From assembly GCA_934047225.1 (NCBI GenBank), contig CAKOHE010000091.1, positions 248,001 to 312,000 of the forward strand: a stretch of 64,000 bases of DNA. The letters run 5' to 3'. The notes under the pieces are model-generated. The model did not search any database. It had not been told where the DNA came from and saw only the letters and a list, made by a program, of their open reading frames with translations. The DNA comes from Ypsolopha sequella. Its lineage: Eukaryota; Arthropoda; Insecta; Lepidoptera; Ypsolophidae. The translations under genes and the position numbers were made by a program. Shown piece by piece: positions 11,470 through 23,497 of this stretch. The first letter of the stretch is position 1, and each line of letters opens with the position of its first letter.

Positions 11470-11595
11470 GTACACTAAAATATACTTTGACAGCGTCAAA
11501 GTACACTAAAATATACTTTGACAGCGTCAAAGTACACTAAAATATACTTTGACAGCGTCAAAGTACACTAAAATATACTTTGACAGCGTCAAAGC
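11470..11595 (+). repeat. 31-bp tandem repeat derived from the satellite's tail
   Basis: After the last full monomer, only its final 31 bp are repeated. GTACACTAAAATATACTTTG followed by ACAGCGTCAAA recurs with a 31-bp period about four times (11470, 11501 and so on). The unit boundary is the GTCAAA/TTTGAC palindrome arm, so the shorter period probably arose by slippage or unequal exchange at that palindrome. Confidence 0.9.
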
Positions 11596-12159
11596 TACTT
11601 TTTTGGATGACGATGTCACTTAGAGGGCTGCGGTTCAATCCTAGTTCATATAAACGAAATATCAAAAACCATTTGTAAATGTAATAGATATTATTAAGGT
11701 AGTGTATATTTATTTCGATTGCATTACAAAATATCTAGGTTCCCAAATATATAATCCCATCAAAAACATAAAATGTACAAAAATGTCAAGTCTCGCAACG
11801 CAATCCTTCCACCGTAAAAAGTTGTGAGATCTTATGTAAAGCCAAGTCTGTTATTATAAAGAGATAGATAAGTATGAAGATTTTGTTTTGGCCAGTGAAA
11901 TGGACGATAAAAAATAAGAATAAATAAATTTAATTTTGAATTACTAAACTTTTTAATCAAGTTTTAATTTATTTTTCTTTAAATACAAGTTAAAGTAACT
12001 AAATTAAAGTTACTAATTAGATATAACTTAAATATAACTTAGATATAACTTCAATTAAAGTAACTAATTTTTTTTTAATTTTCAGTTTAATTTATTACAC
12101 AACAAATCAAATACATAACAATAAAAAATAATAAAATTAAAACTAAATAATATTTAAAA
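11596..12159. other. Non-coding AT-rich stretch
   Basis: There is no protein-like frame. The part at 11990-12060 contains several imperfect repeats of TTAGATATAACTTAAATATA type. The 3' tail of the adjacent LINE fragment probably enters from the right. Confidence 0.4.
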
Positions 12160-13840
12160 TTAAACTAAATAAAAAATTCTATCAAGGTCGCTGCCGTCGT
12201 GCGGGAGAGTACCTAGCAGGCTGGCAGCGTTACCTCGTTGTATGGCCAGACTGATTCTCTGGCCGAGGTAAGCCCCAGCCCGAGGGTCCCCGGAGGCATC
12301 GACTAGGCGTTTTGATAAATCTTTATATAAAGAATGTGCACTCGGTCCCCACGGTCCGAGTGTCTCAACGCCGAAGGGCGCAAACATATAGTCCGTACTC
12401 AGGGCTACATATCTGCGTCGCTTCTTTTTTTCAGCTCCTTCCGCCGCGGCGCCCGCCTTGGAGCAGGTCATTGGTAAGTAGGATGAGGCTAGTGTATCAA
12501 CACAAGTCGCATCCCACACCAAAGACCTGCCACATTTCCACGGCATCAATGTCATTCCGTCGGGCCTCTTCCCGTCGTCCCGAGAGAGCCCGTACGGTTC
12601 TGTAGTAGCTGGGACGCTACAGCTGGCAAGGGCCCGGCGGATGATGTCGTTCAGATTAGCGTGACGCGCGAGGCGGCCGGCGCTGAATTGGCAAGACAGA
12701 CCGTGGTGACCAAGTGGGTCGACGCTCTCCCCACAGCGGCAGCGATGAGGTTGGTTTGTTTTTGTACCCAGTCGCAGGCTTACGGCCGAAGTTAAAGTTG
12801 TCCTATCCAACAGAGTGCCGATGTTTGGTGAAGGCAACGCATTCAGCCAGTAACCCGACTCTGGTGTGCTAGTGGCTAAGAGACGAGCCCTGTCAGCGAT
12901 GTTGGGAGAAGTTTCAAGGAGCTGTGTTTGAACTTGTTTGCACAAGGGCTCATCCCATAACCTTTGTAATTTTGGATTAGCTGGAGGAATTAGATTCATC
13001 CAGGCATTCCTGGCCTCGGCCAAGCCTGCGACCTCAACATCACCAAGTGACGGGTTTATTATAGTACCGTAGAGGTCGCGAGTGCTATGAGCCGAGGACA
13101 GGAAGGCCGGGAGTGCAACACTAGAAATTTTACGTGTACCTAAGCCTCCCATCCTGACTGGTAGGGTGGCCTGGGTCCAGGTACGCTCATCTAATGTGCA
13201 ATTTAGAATTTTGGATAATGTGTCTTTTATTAGTTCGTCCAAACTGTTTTTCGGATTTCCACAGAGGGGCACATCGGAGAACGTAAGTAAATTTTGGTAC
13301 AAATAAGCAGTATCTGATTATGAAAAGCGCCATATGTGGACTGATCTCAGTCAGGCGCCCGGATGACTCTTGGAATTTTTTTACTTGGTCCTCCACAAAT
13401 TCAGAGATTGATTCGTTAAAAATGGGCGCTCCTAAGAGGCGTAGCGTTTCTCTGTTTACATTTTTTATATTAGCGGCTATACTGTTAAATTAAGATAAGA
13501 TATTTTCTTTTTCTTGGGCCTGAATCGATTCATTAATATAAAGTTCACACTTGGAAAAATTTAGTGATAAACCGATGGATTCGAATTCGGTAATAAGAAT
13601 ATTGAGATCTTTTAGAACCGTAGCCGCTTCGCCTCCAATCGTGCCATCATCCAGGTACCAAACGTTGAATTTCGAATTTAGGGTCGAAATAATTGGGTGT
13701 ATGGCCAAACTGAAAATCGCCGGGCCAAGAGGGTCGCCTTGCTGACATCCAACGGCAGAATGAATAAGATGTTCGTGATATAGCAGATTTGATGGGGTGC
13801 TATAACACTGATGTACATACTTGTAACTAATTAGATAACA
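12160..13840 (-). pseudogene. 5'-truncated RLE-type non-LTR retrotransposon (RT plus C-terminal nuclease)
   Basis: On the minus strand, translation starts near 13840 inside the RT with KYVHQCYSTPSNLLY and QQGDPLGPAIFSLAIHPI, followed by the catalytic block VWYLDDGTIGG. A frame change near 13490 leads to FQESSGRLTEISPHMALFII, and another near 13300 to the long frame ending at 12160 (380 codons). That frame holds LPVRMGGLGTRKISSVALPA (thumb), a zinc-like CRCGESVDPLGHHGLSC, RHANLNDIIRRAL, then RPDG and LVWDAT (the PD-(D/E)XK-like nuclease). The element copies itself by target-primed reverse transcription. Two or more frameshifts and the missing 5' half make it dead. Relatives lie at 1-462 and 40624-40797. 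Confidence 0.8.
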
Positions 13841-13849
13841 AATAAAATA

Positions 13850-14531
13850 TATACCTAAAATTAAAACTAAATAATCCTATGAATACTCAAATCTTAAACT
13901 AATATAAATAAATTAAACTAAATATTATTTTTTTGGTTTAAAGGTTTTTCATATACGTATTAAATTTTGTTTTTATTGTCAGTTTGATAACCAAAATTGA
14001 AATTTCAAAAACAGTTTGTCCCAAATGCCATCCGTTTTCATGATAAGATTCGTAATAATTTTTACAGCTGACACTTTCCAAAAATTTAATTAATTTTAAT
14101 GTCAACCTAATGTTGTCTCATCCATACACAAAAGAAATGTCATTCCTAAAAAAAATGCAAAAATGTTAGTACTAAAAATTGAGTCTCCTTCAAATTCTCT
14201 ATATAAAACAGTAATTTCATACGTAAAGAGCTAATATTTTTGTTTGTACAACTTTCCGTGATGACGTCATTCGTGACTCCTAACTGGAGATAAAAACAAT
14301 AGACAATAAATCACTTCACCTCTTGGGCGAATCGATCCTTGAAGATGCCATGCTACAATTTTTGGATGAACAAATATTTAAATTCGATGATTTCGCCTCA
14401 CATCGATAGATTCTTACGTTTGTGAAAATCGCATTGATTTTTTTAAGGTCCTCTAAATGCCAATGAAAGTTCCGAAAAAATTGGTTTAGTTGTTTAAACA
14501 GAGAGATTATTTCCTGCAGTAAAAAATTCCT
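13850..14531. other. Non-coding AT-rich stretch
   Basis: No supported frame is present. The sequence is A/T-rich with no clear repeat structure. Confidence 0.4.
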
Positions 14532-14770
14532 ATTTAAGGTTAAATAATATGTCTATATGAACAACTGTTTGTATGGGAGCTAAGAGAAATTTGTAACTTT
14601 TTTTCACTTCCTCCCATACAAATTGCCCCGATCAGCTGACTGGTCAAGTCTGGAAAGGTGAAAACTAATTTTAAGAATTTTGCACAATCATAATAGCAAA
14701 AGTTGTTCATATGGACATGTCTACATATGTTTCAAATTTCGCCAACTAATTTAATTTGACCTTATATATC
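14532..14770. mobile_element. Palindromic MITE, copy 1
   Basis: The unit starts TAAGGTTAAATAATATGTCT and ends TTTAATTTGACCTTATATAT, so its ends are inverted copies. It is related in sequence to 20427-20700, where the same blocks appear in opposite order: TATGGGAGCTAAG, TTTTTTCACTTCCTCCCATA, GATCAGCTGACT, GTTCATATGGACATGT, TTTCAAATTTCGCCAACTAA. It has no coding capacity. Confidence 0.7.
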
Positions 14771-17700
14771 GATCCTACTAAGTTATCATATAACCAAAAC
14801 TTTTCAAAATCCATCAAACAGTTTTACGTGATGCGTAGACAGACAGACAGACAAAAGTTTGTGTTTTGATATCTAAATGGATAATTATTTACACTACCTT
14901 TACAATTTTCAAAGCTTATTCCTTGTACAGACACGGTCTCGTAGCAGTTTTGTTATATACGTATATATTGATATTGTGATTTAATAATTACATTTCCTTA
15001 GTATAAAATAATCATTTTACCTGACCCTTGCCCAGTAAGAGTTTTCATGAAACTGTGGTCCAAGCTATAACTTTTGTTACTGATAAGTTATCTTGACGAT
15101 TTAAAACCTAAGTCACTTCTGAAATACAAAGCTACAAAACGGTGAAAACCCCATCAAAATCCGTTTTGACGTGATGCGTGTTCATACATACATACAGACA
15201 AAAATTCCAAAAACTTCTCTTTTGTCATCTGTAGCTTTAGTTAATTACACAGCAATTACTCTTTAAAAAAAAAAATAGAACTTGTACAGTTTCGATTTCG
15301 TTACCACTTTATTATTCTTATTATGTATTGATTAAATGAAACAGAAGGGGCCTATTAATAGAGATGATGAGAACCAAAAACACTCTAAATACTCCAATAC
15401 AAAAACGACAAGAATAAAAACATTATCCTAAAAATACAACACGGATACCAAACTGCACAAATCAAAGAGTCGATTGCAAAACATATACTTTACCATATTC
15501 AATGGCACCGGCTTCGAGAAATCTTTGATAAAACTACAAAAAATGGATGTCCCTCCCCCCTGTCACCGAAACTATTAGATATCGAGACACAAAAACAATA
15601 AAAAATAACGGTTGTTGCGTCAAAATTAGAGGGAAAACGGAAAACAAATGGGTTGAGGAATTCACAAAAAATTACAAAATTATTTTTTTTTCATCCACGA
15701 TACGGAACCCCAGACACGCGAGTCCGACCCGCACTCGACCGGTTCTTTCCTCAGCACAACACAATGAAATTCATTACTTTTAGTCCATTTTACTACCCCT
15801 CAAATTTCAGATACCTTCCTTTTAAATCGTCTGTAAAACATCTTAGAAACCTCTTATTTTTATATAGAACCCTCTATAAGAATTTTAGTTTTGCGTAATG
15901 AACCCTGATTGTTTTTATTTATGAATGTGATCTAAATGGTTAAGTAAATTGCGGGTGAAATATTTTTTTAAATAAATTAACATAATTCTCCCCCCATTTC
16001 CTTAAAATTTCAAATAATTACTGTCATTTTGTTTTCAATTTTAATTTTATCTTTATAAAGAAACAATTTTAAACCAAACTAACACTCTTTTCCAAAATTA
16101 AACTATGTTATTATTGGTAATTCGTATTTTAGGCGTCATCACGCGCAAACCTGAATACAGACGACGACGCTGCCACTAAACTGTGGGATGACCACGGAAT
16201 GTCACGACACTTGAGTAATAAAATAAATAAAACACCCCCTTTTAAATTCTTCACTCTTTCTTAACTTTTCGCACTCCCCCTTTGTTTCGAAATTCCTAAT
16301 ATTTTACCCCCTTAAACATTTATTTATTCCCTTTTGTCCCAACCCCATCTCCTTTTTCTAAAATTCCACTATACAATTGAAATGAAAAGTTTGATAAACC
16401 CTAATAATCCACAAAATTACTTTGTTTCCAGTGATGTGTGTTTTCCGTTTGTTTTTAATATCTAACCTATTTTTATTTAAAACCTTAGATCTCTAAATAT
16501 ATTTTTAATGTAGGTAAAACCGCAAGCAAACCAAGTAAATACTAGTCTTTGTGGAAAGCGACAAGTGTAAAGGCAATTTTATAATAATTTCAGATAACTT
16601 TACTCGTAATAATAATTTTTATTCTTTTAATAACAAGAACAAATAATATTATAATTTGGCAATAAAATAGTACATTTTCAACCCATTTAAAACAAATTCA
16701 CAAACTGTGCCATCTACCGGATAATTAAAGAACTACGTACTAAAGGACTTTGCTAGTTACCTAGTTCCCTCCGTTATGTATCGTCATTAATTTAGATACC
16801 TATTTCTATTAGTATATTTAACTGATGCCGGGTCCAGGTCGGACCCGAAATATATCTTAAACCGTGTAATTTTATAATTATAAAGTATTTTATTTAATTA
16901 TTGATTCGTATAAATAAAAATATATACATTAATTTGTTTCGTAATAGTGGTCAATATGGCGTATTTAATCTTTCAACCTTAGCGTCTTCCCTGGTACAGT
17001 TATAACTCATATCAAATAATAACTATAATACTTGATTATTACCACACAATTTATCATAATAAAAAGCATAATTGTTTCAAAGTAATTGCTTTAAACTTTC
17101 ACTTGCAAATTGCCCACTAAACTAGTTTATAATTTTTCTCCTAGGTGGCTCTACTAGTCAACTTCTCTATCTTTTTTTTTTTTCATATTTTAACACATGG
17201 TAAACGTTATGATTAAATAAATATATTCCTTTTAAGTTGTTTATTTAATGAGTGAATGAAGCTATCAAAGTTCTCCGAGCCTACCCAAGCAGCCTAAACA
17301 GCATGAATGTTTATCCGACAACAATTCAAAAACTGCCACTTCAAACGGATCGTCGTAATATTGGCAGACCAGTATTTGAGACAAAAGAATTTTCCCATTA
17401 TCAAACGCAAGTCAAAATGGTCCGAACGAAACGGTTATGACCGCAATGCTTATGGTGTTTAATTTACATACGTATATATTTTTTATCACTCTTCTGGCGC
17501 CATCTCTCGAACAAGTAAATTACTAGCAAAGAAGCTCGGCTACCACTTTACTAAACTCCAGATTGAATTCAATGAATAAACGCCACCTAAACAATCTCAA
17601 CACAGAATTTCAAATACCTTTTCTATTGTGAAAACAATAACTTATCTGATCCTAAATATTAAGAGCTAGAAAAACTTATAAGGTTCTTTATCCCATGTGA

Positions 17701-19216
17701 AACCTTTGTCCGATCAATTAAATGTCCGTCCGCGATTATAATTCGTGACCTTCCATCTTCTACCTATTCGCGGTCAAATTACTCAAACTTCCTAGCACAA
17801 ACACAAGAGTTTCAAATTTTCATCGATAGATGGATCGATTTGAAATCGTTTCTCTAAAAGAACCTGCCTTACCGACGTCGTATTATTCTTATTATTTCTT
17901 TTGGTTGGGATAATATTATATTTTCGTATACCTACCTACAGTTGCCACAAAATAAGAGGCCCGTTTTGACAGATAAGAACGACCATTGAATATAACTTTA
18001 CATGTAATAAATGAAACGGTTAACAAATAATTATTAACTTATTGGGTTTAAAGAAAATAAATAAACGTTTTTTAATTATCACGGAACATATTTCAAGTAC
18101 TATTTTCACGCATATTCCAAAATAAAATGCAATTTTGAATTACTACACAATGTCTCAAAAATAGTTACATTCTCAGTCAATTTTTTCTTAATATTAGTGT
18201 TGTCACCAGATAATCGCCTAATTTCACGGACTCAATTCGATTCCACGTGAAAATAATTAACTTGTTTTAATATTGATAAAATAATTGTAATGATCTGTAA
18301 TTAGCTTTTGTGAGACCAGTACACAAAAAGCCAAGTTTAAATTTTTTATTTTTTTGCAAATATAAACTTTTTAGATTTGAAAGTTTGCATGTATTTGTAA
18401 CGGTGTCGCGTATACCGAAAAATATAATATAATAATTGTGCTAAATAATGTTACATACCACTTGGCTTTTAAACTTATAGTTTACAAAAACAAAAAATCT
18501 ATAAATAAAAAACATGCATTTATTGCTTAAAGTCCCATTTTTTATTAATAAATTGGTTTACAGGCAATTTTCCATAAATCATCGTATCAATAGACAGATT
18601 GGCTGCTAAGAAATATGGCAGTATTTTTTTTTATAAGGCATGGAGCAATTTTTTCATCTTGAAGCCTACATATTTTTCTTACTGGCCAGTATTTTATATC
18701 TATCAACGCTCAGACCTCTATCTAATTTGAGGTCAGTGAAGTACAACATTACAAAATATTACTGGCACGTAAGAATTTCCATTTCAGATTCTTTTCGTAG
18801 AGAAAAAAAATTAAAAGCTGGTTTTAGCACCCGAAATATCTTTCTATCACCATATTGGAAGTCGTTGTGCTCCCGTTTGGTTTTAGTGTTTTTTTCTTGT
18901 GACTTTAGGCTTTACTTTTGAACTGTTTATATTTTCTTTCACGTTGACTTTGGCAATTATGTTTATTCTGGAAATTATAACCAATAAACTTGAAAATATT
19001 TCAAGCGATAACAAACTCATAATATTTTGAATCGATTTTTCGTGAGAATCGGTTGACATAGTTACCGATTTGCATGTTTCACATCCATAGATACGTTGCG
19101 ATGACATATGTCAAAACGGACCTATTACATTGTGACTACTTTAATAAGCAGTATACCTTTTGATTATGTTTTAGCCCAATTCAATCTTATAGCAACCAAT
19201 TTCAAGTAACTTTAAT
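14771..19216. other. Long non-coding AT-rich stretch
   Basis: I find no convincing gene in these 4.4 kb. Short frames exist (for example 15547-15898, 17252-17440, 18640-18921) but have biased composition and no motifs. At 14816-14870 and 15146-15200 there are two related pieces of type CAAAATCC..CA..TTTTACGTGATGCGT followed by CAGACAGACAGA-like repeats, the ends of an interspersed lepidopteran-type repeat. Confidence 0.45.
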
Positions 19217-19576
19217 CAGAGCCGGATTCAGTATTCCCTGTACTCCGTGCAACTAAGAGTTATTTCCTTCCCTTCCTTCCTTTGTCTCTAATAGAATAAC
19301 AAAAAAAATCTTTCGTTGTAAAATTCACTTATTAGATATCTAATTAAAGTATAAATTAAATGTAATTCAACATCAAACTTAATTTCACATACTTATTTTT
19401 AATTGAACCTTTCACAATTCAGTAGGTATTAAACTTTGTGTAAAAATACTTTTAATTACTTTTATATTTGTATAGTTGTTGGTCTCGATTGAATTCTATG
19501 GTATTAGAAAATTTACTTATATTCGGCGGGCCCTAGGGCTGCAGCCCCAATTTCCCCTCCCCTTAGTTCGGCTCTG
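19217..19576. mobile_element. Possible hAT-like MITE
   Basis: The ends CAGAGCCGGATT (left) and CAGAGCCGAACT (right, inverted) share CAGAGCCG and border a 360-bp AT-rich core. CAGAGCCGG-type ends are common in hAT elements. The flanks share CTTTAA but not a perfect 8-bp duplication, so the call is weaker than the other two hAT-type elements. Confidence 0.45.
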
Positions 19577-19677
19577 CTTTAAAATAAATTTTAATGGATT
19601 CAAAACCTAATAATTCGTAATATATCATTAATCGTAATTAAATTATGACATAAAACTCCCTATAAAATAGTTTGTAG

Positions 19678-19971
19678 ACCTTTTATCCAGAAGTAAAGGA
19701 CAACAATTCTCTCCAATGCAATTTTGAACTTAAGGCGAGGATTGATCAACTTTCAATAACAAAACAGCGCTTCAGGGGAGCGGACTACATACAAATACAC
19801 GCTCGCGAACTAGCTAATGCCGCAAAGTCCTATTACTATCTTGAAGTGCGTACCCAGACCAATTTATACAGAAAGTTTTTGAGGCCTAAATCTGTCCCGC
19901 GTCTCTGCAAAATGAAAATCTCTGGTTCCAAAAAGCAGCTTCTGTCACTCATTTCTCCGCTGTACAACTGA
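19678..19971 (+). CDS. Unrecognised 97-codon open frame without ATG start (possible exon or gene fragment)
   Basis: Between an in-frame TAG (19675-19677) and a TGA (19969-19971) runs an open frame with protein-like composition. Segments include LQCNFELKARIDQLSITKQR, GADYIQIHARELANAAKSYY, YLEVRTQTNLYRKFLRPKSV and KMKISGSKKQLLSLISPLYN. It is locally richer in GC and codon-like in an AT-rich desert. The upstream TTTGTAG could be a splice acceptor. I do not recognise the family. It may be a terminal exon, a captured gene fragment or a pseudogene; no neighbouring exon was found. Confidence 0.35.
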   Translation, partial: TFYPEVKDNNSLQCNFELKARIDQLSITKQRFRGADYIQIHARELANAAKSYYYLEVRTQTNLYRKFLRPKSVPRLCKMKISGSKKQLLSLISPLYN

Positions 19972-20426
19972 GACAATCAAGAAACGCAATCGTAAAAATT
20001 ATGTAAACACATGATAAAAGAAATACACGAAAATCATCTCCAATGTATATAGTAATAGTAATATATAGTAATATATATAGCCCTGTAATAGATAACCTAT
20101 AAACATCGAGATCCATACCTCCAACTAGTTCAATGCAATGTTCAATGCGTCGTCTTAAGGCGACGGCACACCCCCGTCCCTTCATAGTCAAGGCTCAAGT
20201 TATTTACCTACACTCTCACGCGCGCATCTGGCTTGTCCGCACACGCTTGTGTGTGTGCGTGAGCTAGTCTAGGGCTGGCAGCAACCGTGTGAGCGTCGTC
20301 GCCCGAGAGGGACACAATATAAGTCAGCAACTTATGTGATTCTCTTCCTAAATTTTAGCGTAGTCCAATTTCTGGTTCCCCGTGGATTAATCAGTATTAA
20401 AAAAATATATGTATATATATATATAT
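19972..20426. other. Non-coding stretch with TA-rich microsatellite
   Basis: No gene is seen. There is a GTGTGTGTGCGTG patch near 20248 and a (TA)n tract at about 20405-20428. Confidence 0.45.
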
Positions 20427-20700
20427 ATACAAGGTTAAATTCAATTAGTTGGCGAAATTTGAAACATATGTAGAACATGTCCATATGAATAACTTTTTTT
20501 AATAGGATAGTGAAAAATTCTTAAAATTCGTTTTCACCTTTCCATACTGGACGAGTCAGCTGATCGGAGCAATTTGTATAGGAGGAAGTGAAAAAAAGTT
20601 AAGAATTTCGCTTAGCTCCCATACAAACAGTTGTCCATATAGACTAGTACTACCTTTGTTTTGAGTTTCGCCAAATAATGTTATTTAACCTTATATATGT
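20427..20700. mobile_element. Palindromic MITE, copy 2 (inverted relative to copy 1)
   Basis: The ends AAGGTTAAATTCAATTAGTT and GTTATTTAACCTTATATATG are inverted copies. Internal blocks match the reverse complement of 14532-14770, including GGCGAAATTTGAAACATATG, CATGTCCATATGAA and GGAGGAAGTGAAAAAAAGTT. It is bordered by TA-rich DNA on both sides, so AT-rich target preference is likely. Confidence 0.7.
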
Positions 20701-20707
20701 ATATAAA

Positions 20708-20907
20708 TCGTTACGACCTGAATGCCCCGGGGGGTGTCGGATGTGTTCCGAGTGTGAACTTTGAAATGCAAGTCACAGTCCACCCACACTCGGTAAACCC
20801 GCGTTTCACCTGCAAATATTACGTCCCAACGTGATGGGTGGTGAGCCTTAATCGAACCTTAATCTCAAGATTAAGAGGCCAGCGTTCTACCCCTGAGTTA
20901 CCGCTGC
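20708..20907 (-). mobile_element. tRNA-Lys-derived SINE
   Basis: Read on the minus strand from 20907, the sequence begins GCAGCGGTAACTCAGGGGTA (box A-like TAACTCAGGGGTAG). It has CCTCTTAATC in the anticodon position, matching the loop of tRNA-Lys(CUU), and then GGTTCGATTAAGG (box B-like). The roughly 130-bp body contains ACCGAGTGTGGGTGGACTGT and ends ACACCCCCCGGGGCATTCAG. The split RNA polymerase III promoter in the head would drive its own transcription. A 3' body fragment of the same family occurs at 47758-47805. Confidence 0.6.
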
Positions 20908-21985
20908 TTTTTCGTTACTTTAAAAGTAAATATATAGATATATATATATATATAGTATGTCTAAGCTTAGTAAGTACCTATATAGTTTCGTATGCATAAA
21001 TGATCATCATATAATTAACAACTACTCAAACATAAATTTTGGAAAAAAAATGAAAACTTGTCAAAACATGGAAAGTTATAAATACTGATTTTATTGTTCC
21101 AAATGCGTTACTGAACGAAATTGTAAGGTTTGATCTCGCAATTCTAATTTTTGAAAAAAAGTTTTCCAGGCATCCATAAACACTGCAATAACGCACCATA
21201 CTGATTAAAAATCAGCATCGTGATAAAACTTTGTAACAAAACACGCGCGCAGCAAACGAGTGGTAATCGAGCTCTGCCTGACTCCAGATTTCCACTAACT
21301 TGCGGGGGACCGCGGGGGACGTTAAATTCGCGCGGGGAGGTGAGTGTCGCTTCTTTACGTAGTAATACTTTATATTCTCTGGCGACGGTGTCCGCTTTTT
21401 CCTGAATAAATGATACGTCTCTATATCGTGAACACACCGCGCCACCGAACAACAGTGATAGAATGACACGCTATGAATGCAGTGCGAGTGAGAAAAATGT
21501 ATAAGGTAGGTCCGTTCGACTAGACCACAGACCAAGCACTTGCGTATACCGGATACTGGTCCATAACATATTTCCTATTTTTCATAAACTCTGACAAATA
21601 TTCCTACGTAAAACCCTTTCTTTACCCTATGTGATCCTAGCAAAACCATATTAGCATATTTCAGATAGATTTTCTTTCTTAGCCACCAGACAAATAGTGA
21701 CACTAGGTACCTTAATCGCCTTAAGTCCAAACAAGCAACCATACCACGTGACCATACATTTGTGTTTGAAAATAAACTGACAATCAAAGCAATTTCAATC
21801 CATCGTAATTCCAACGTAAGCTAGCATCGTCTGCAAAACAGAACAGTTTCCAACACTTAAATTTAACGCTGCCTGCTTTTGAACAGTCTTTTCATATAAT
21901 AGTGACAGTCCTTTTGGTACCTAAACGTGCAACCATTGATATGCAGCGCTTTTTCGTTTTATGAACCTAATCTGTGTGTTGTTTT
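20908..21985. other. Non-coding stretch
   Basis: Overlapping frames at 21144-21535 on both strands show no motif and are probably chance. A (TA)n tract lies at about 20935-20956. No gene is supported. Confidence 0.4.
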
Positions 21986-22426
21986 CAGTGCTGCCAGATC
22001 AGCGCATTTCGCGCTAGATCTAGCGCTTTTTTGACCACTTAGCGCTCAAAATTCGTTTTTAGCGCCTAGCGGAAAATGTAGCGCTATTTCGAAATGAGCT
22101 TTGTTTCATTATTTTTGGCGCTTTTTCGGAATAATTTTGGGAAATCTAGTGCTATTTTGGAATGTATTTTGTTTCAGTGATGATAATTCATTTAATTCGG
22201 TATAAAATTTCATTATCTTCTTTTTATAATTCTTTACGGTTCTATAAATGACGTATTTTACTGAAAAGCCAATCAAATGCAATCAGCTAATCAATAAGGC
22301 CACCAATATACAACATATAAATAGCGCTTCTTCTGGCGCTTTTTATAAAAATGTATGTTTACCGGAATCTAGCGCTTTTTTACATCGGAGTTAGCGCGCA
22401 ACACTCGATTGGAGGTGGCAGCAGTG
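21986..22426. mobile_element. hAT-type MITE with repeated TAGCGCTTTTT motif
   Basis: The 441-bp unit begins CAGTGCTGCCAGATCAGCGC and ends with the inverse of CACTGCTGCCACCTCC. It is bounded by the identical 8-bp GTTGTTTT (21978-21985 and 22427-22434). CAGTGCTGCCA ends and an 8-bp TSD are hAT hallmarks. AGCGC/GCGCT motifs occur about ten times, clustered near both ends, as expected of subterminal transposase-binding sites. No transposase is encoded. Confidence 0.85.
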
Positions 22427-22434
22427 GTTGTTTT

Positions 22435-23493
22435 GTTTGTTTGTTGTTGTTCGTAATGGACGCCATATACCGGTATTGCTGAAAAAAAGTGATTAATTTA
22501 AATAAAAGGATATTGCAAGATAAAGATAAAATAAAGCAAGTGGATATAACTACAAAATCCAGTCGTAAAATTATCCTACAAGGTTAGTACAAACAATTGT
22601 TTAAACGCATCCAACAAGATTCTGCTTGGAAGTTATTTGATTAAAATTTTTATCATAATAAGAAATCAAAGCTTTTGATCATTGATATCTTTTGATAGAC
22701 ATTGTTTCTGAGAGTCAACAATTGATGTAAAATTGTTAAATATAAACTGCAAATTGTTGTTTGTCATTTGATAGACCAAATCATTTCTTTAAACTTTTCA
22801 TAAATCTTCTTGATAAATCTTGTTGAAAACCCTTCAACCCAGCTCGCTGCCTTTAACATTACTTCAAAATAACAGGCACCTGTGCTCAGTCTGGCCATCA
22901 GGTGGTACCTCAACACTGAGATACTGTAAATTTCTTGATGAAGTCATATGAAGACACATGAAGGAAATCTGACTTCATAATTGACAAAACCTCAATTTCT
23001 CTTTTCAGTCTTTAGTTTTTACTCAATTACAGTGATATAAAATATAATTTTCCCGAACTGATAGATTGATACAAGATTAATAGCACAGATACTCTAATTT
23101 TTCAGTTGTAAAAATTGTTTACCGACAGAATAATTCTCTTTCAGAACTGTTTATGTAACTCCAATGGATATAACGGTTGTCAATCCTCATGGTAACCCAA
23201 ATTTGGTGCAATAACAATAAACCCAGAAGCTTTCACTTTGTCATTGACCCATGGTAAGTATACTTCCCGCTATTATAGACAAATATCTCTCAGTTTAGTT
23301 AAATAAATGTAGATAGTTTATAAATACTAGTCTCCCCCTATTTACCAATTCTCTTACTGCAGTACCAAACTTTTTATAGCTTATGTGTACCCACTGACCT
23401 TTCATAATTTAAATCAGTCATGGAAAATAAATTAGTTTTTATTAAAATTCAATGACAAAGTGTTCATATATTTTGAAGTATTGACCCTGTAAT
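22435..23493. other. Non-coding stretch
   Basis: No frame of note, TIR pair or array was found. The sequence is AT-rich intergenic-like. Confidence 0.4.
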
Positions 23494-23497
23494 ACTG

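Noticed and set aside
18640..19107. Frames of 93 and 74 codons
   Set aside because: A/T-driven composition (Phe, Leu, Lys, Ile runs), no motif, and mutually overlapping on opposite strands.
21144..21535. Overlapping 102- and 107-codon minus-strand frames
   Set aside because: Two frames of the same strand overlap with no motif, and neither has protein-like conservation signs.
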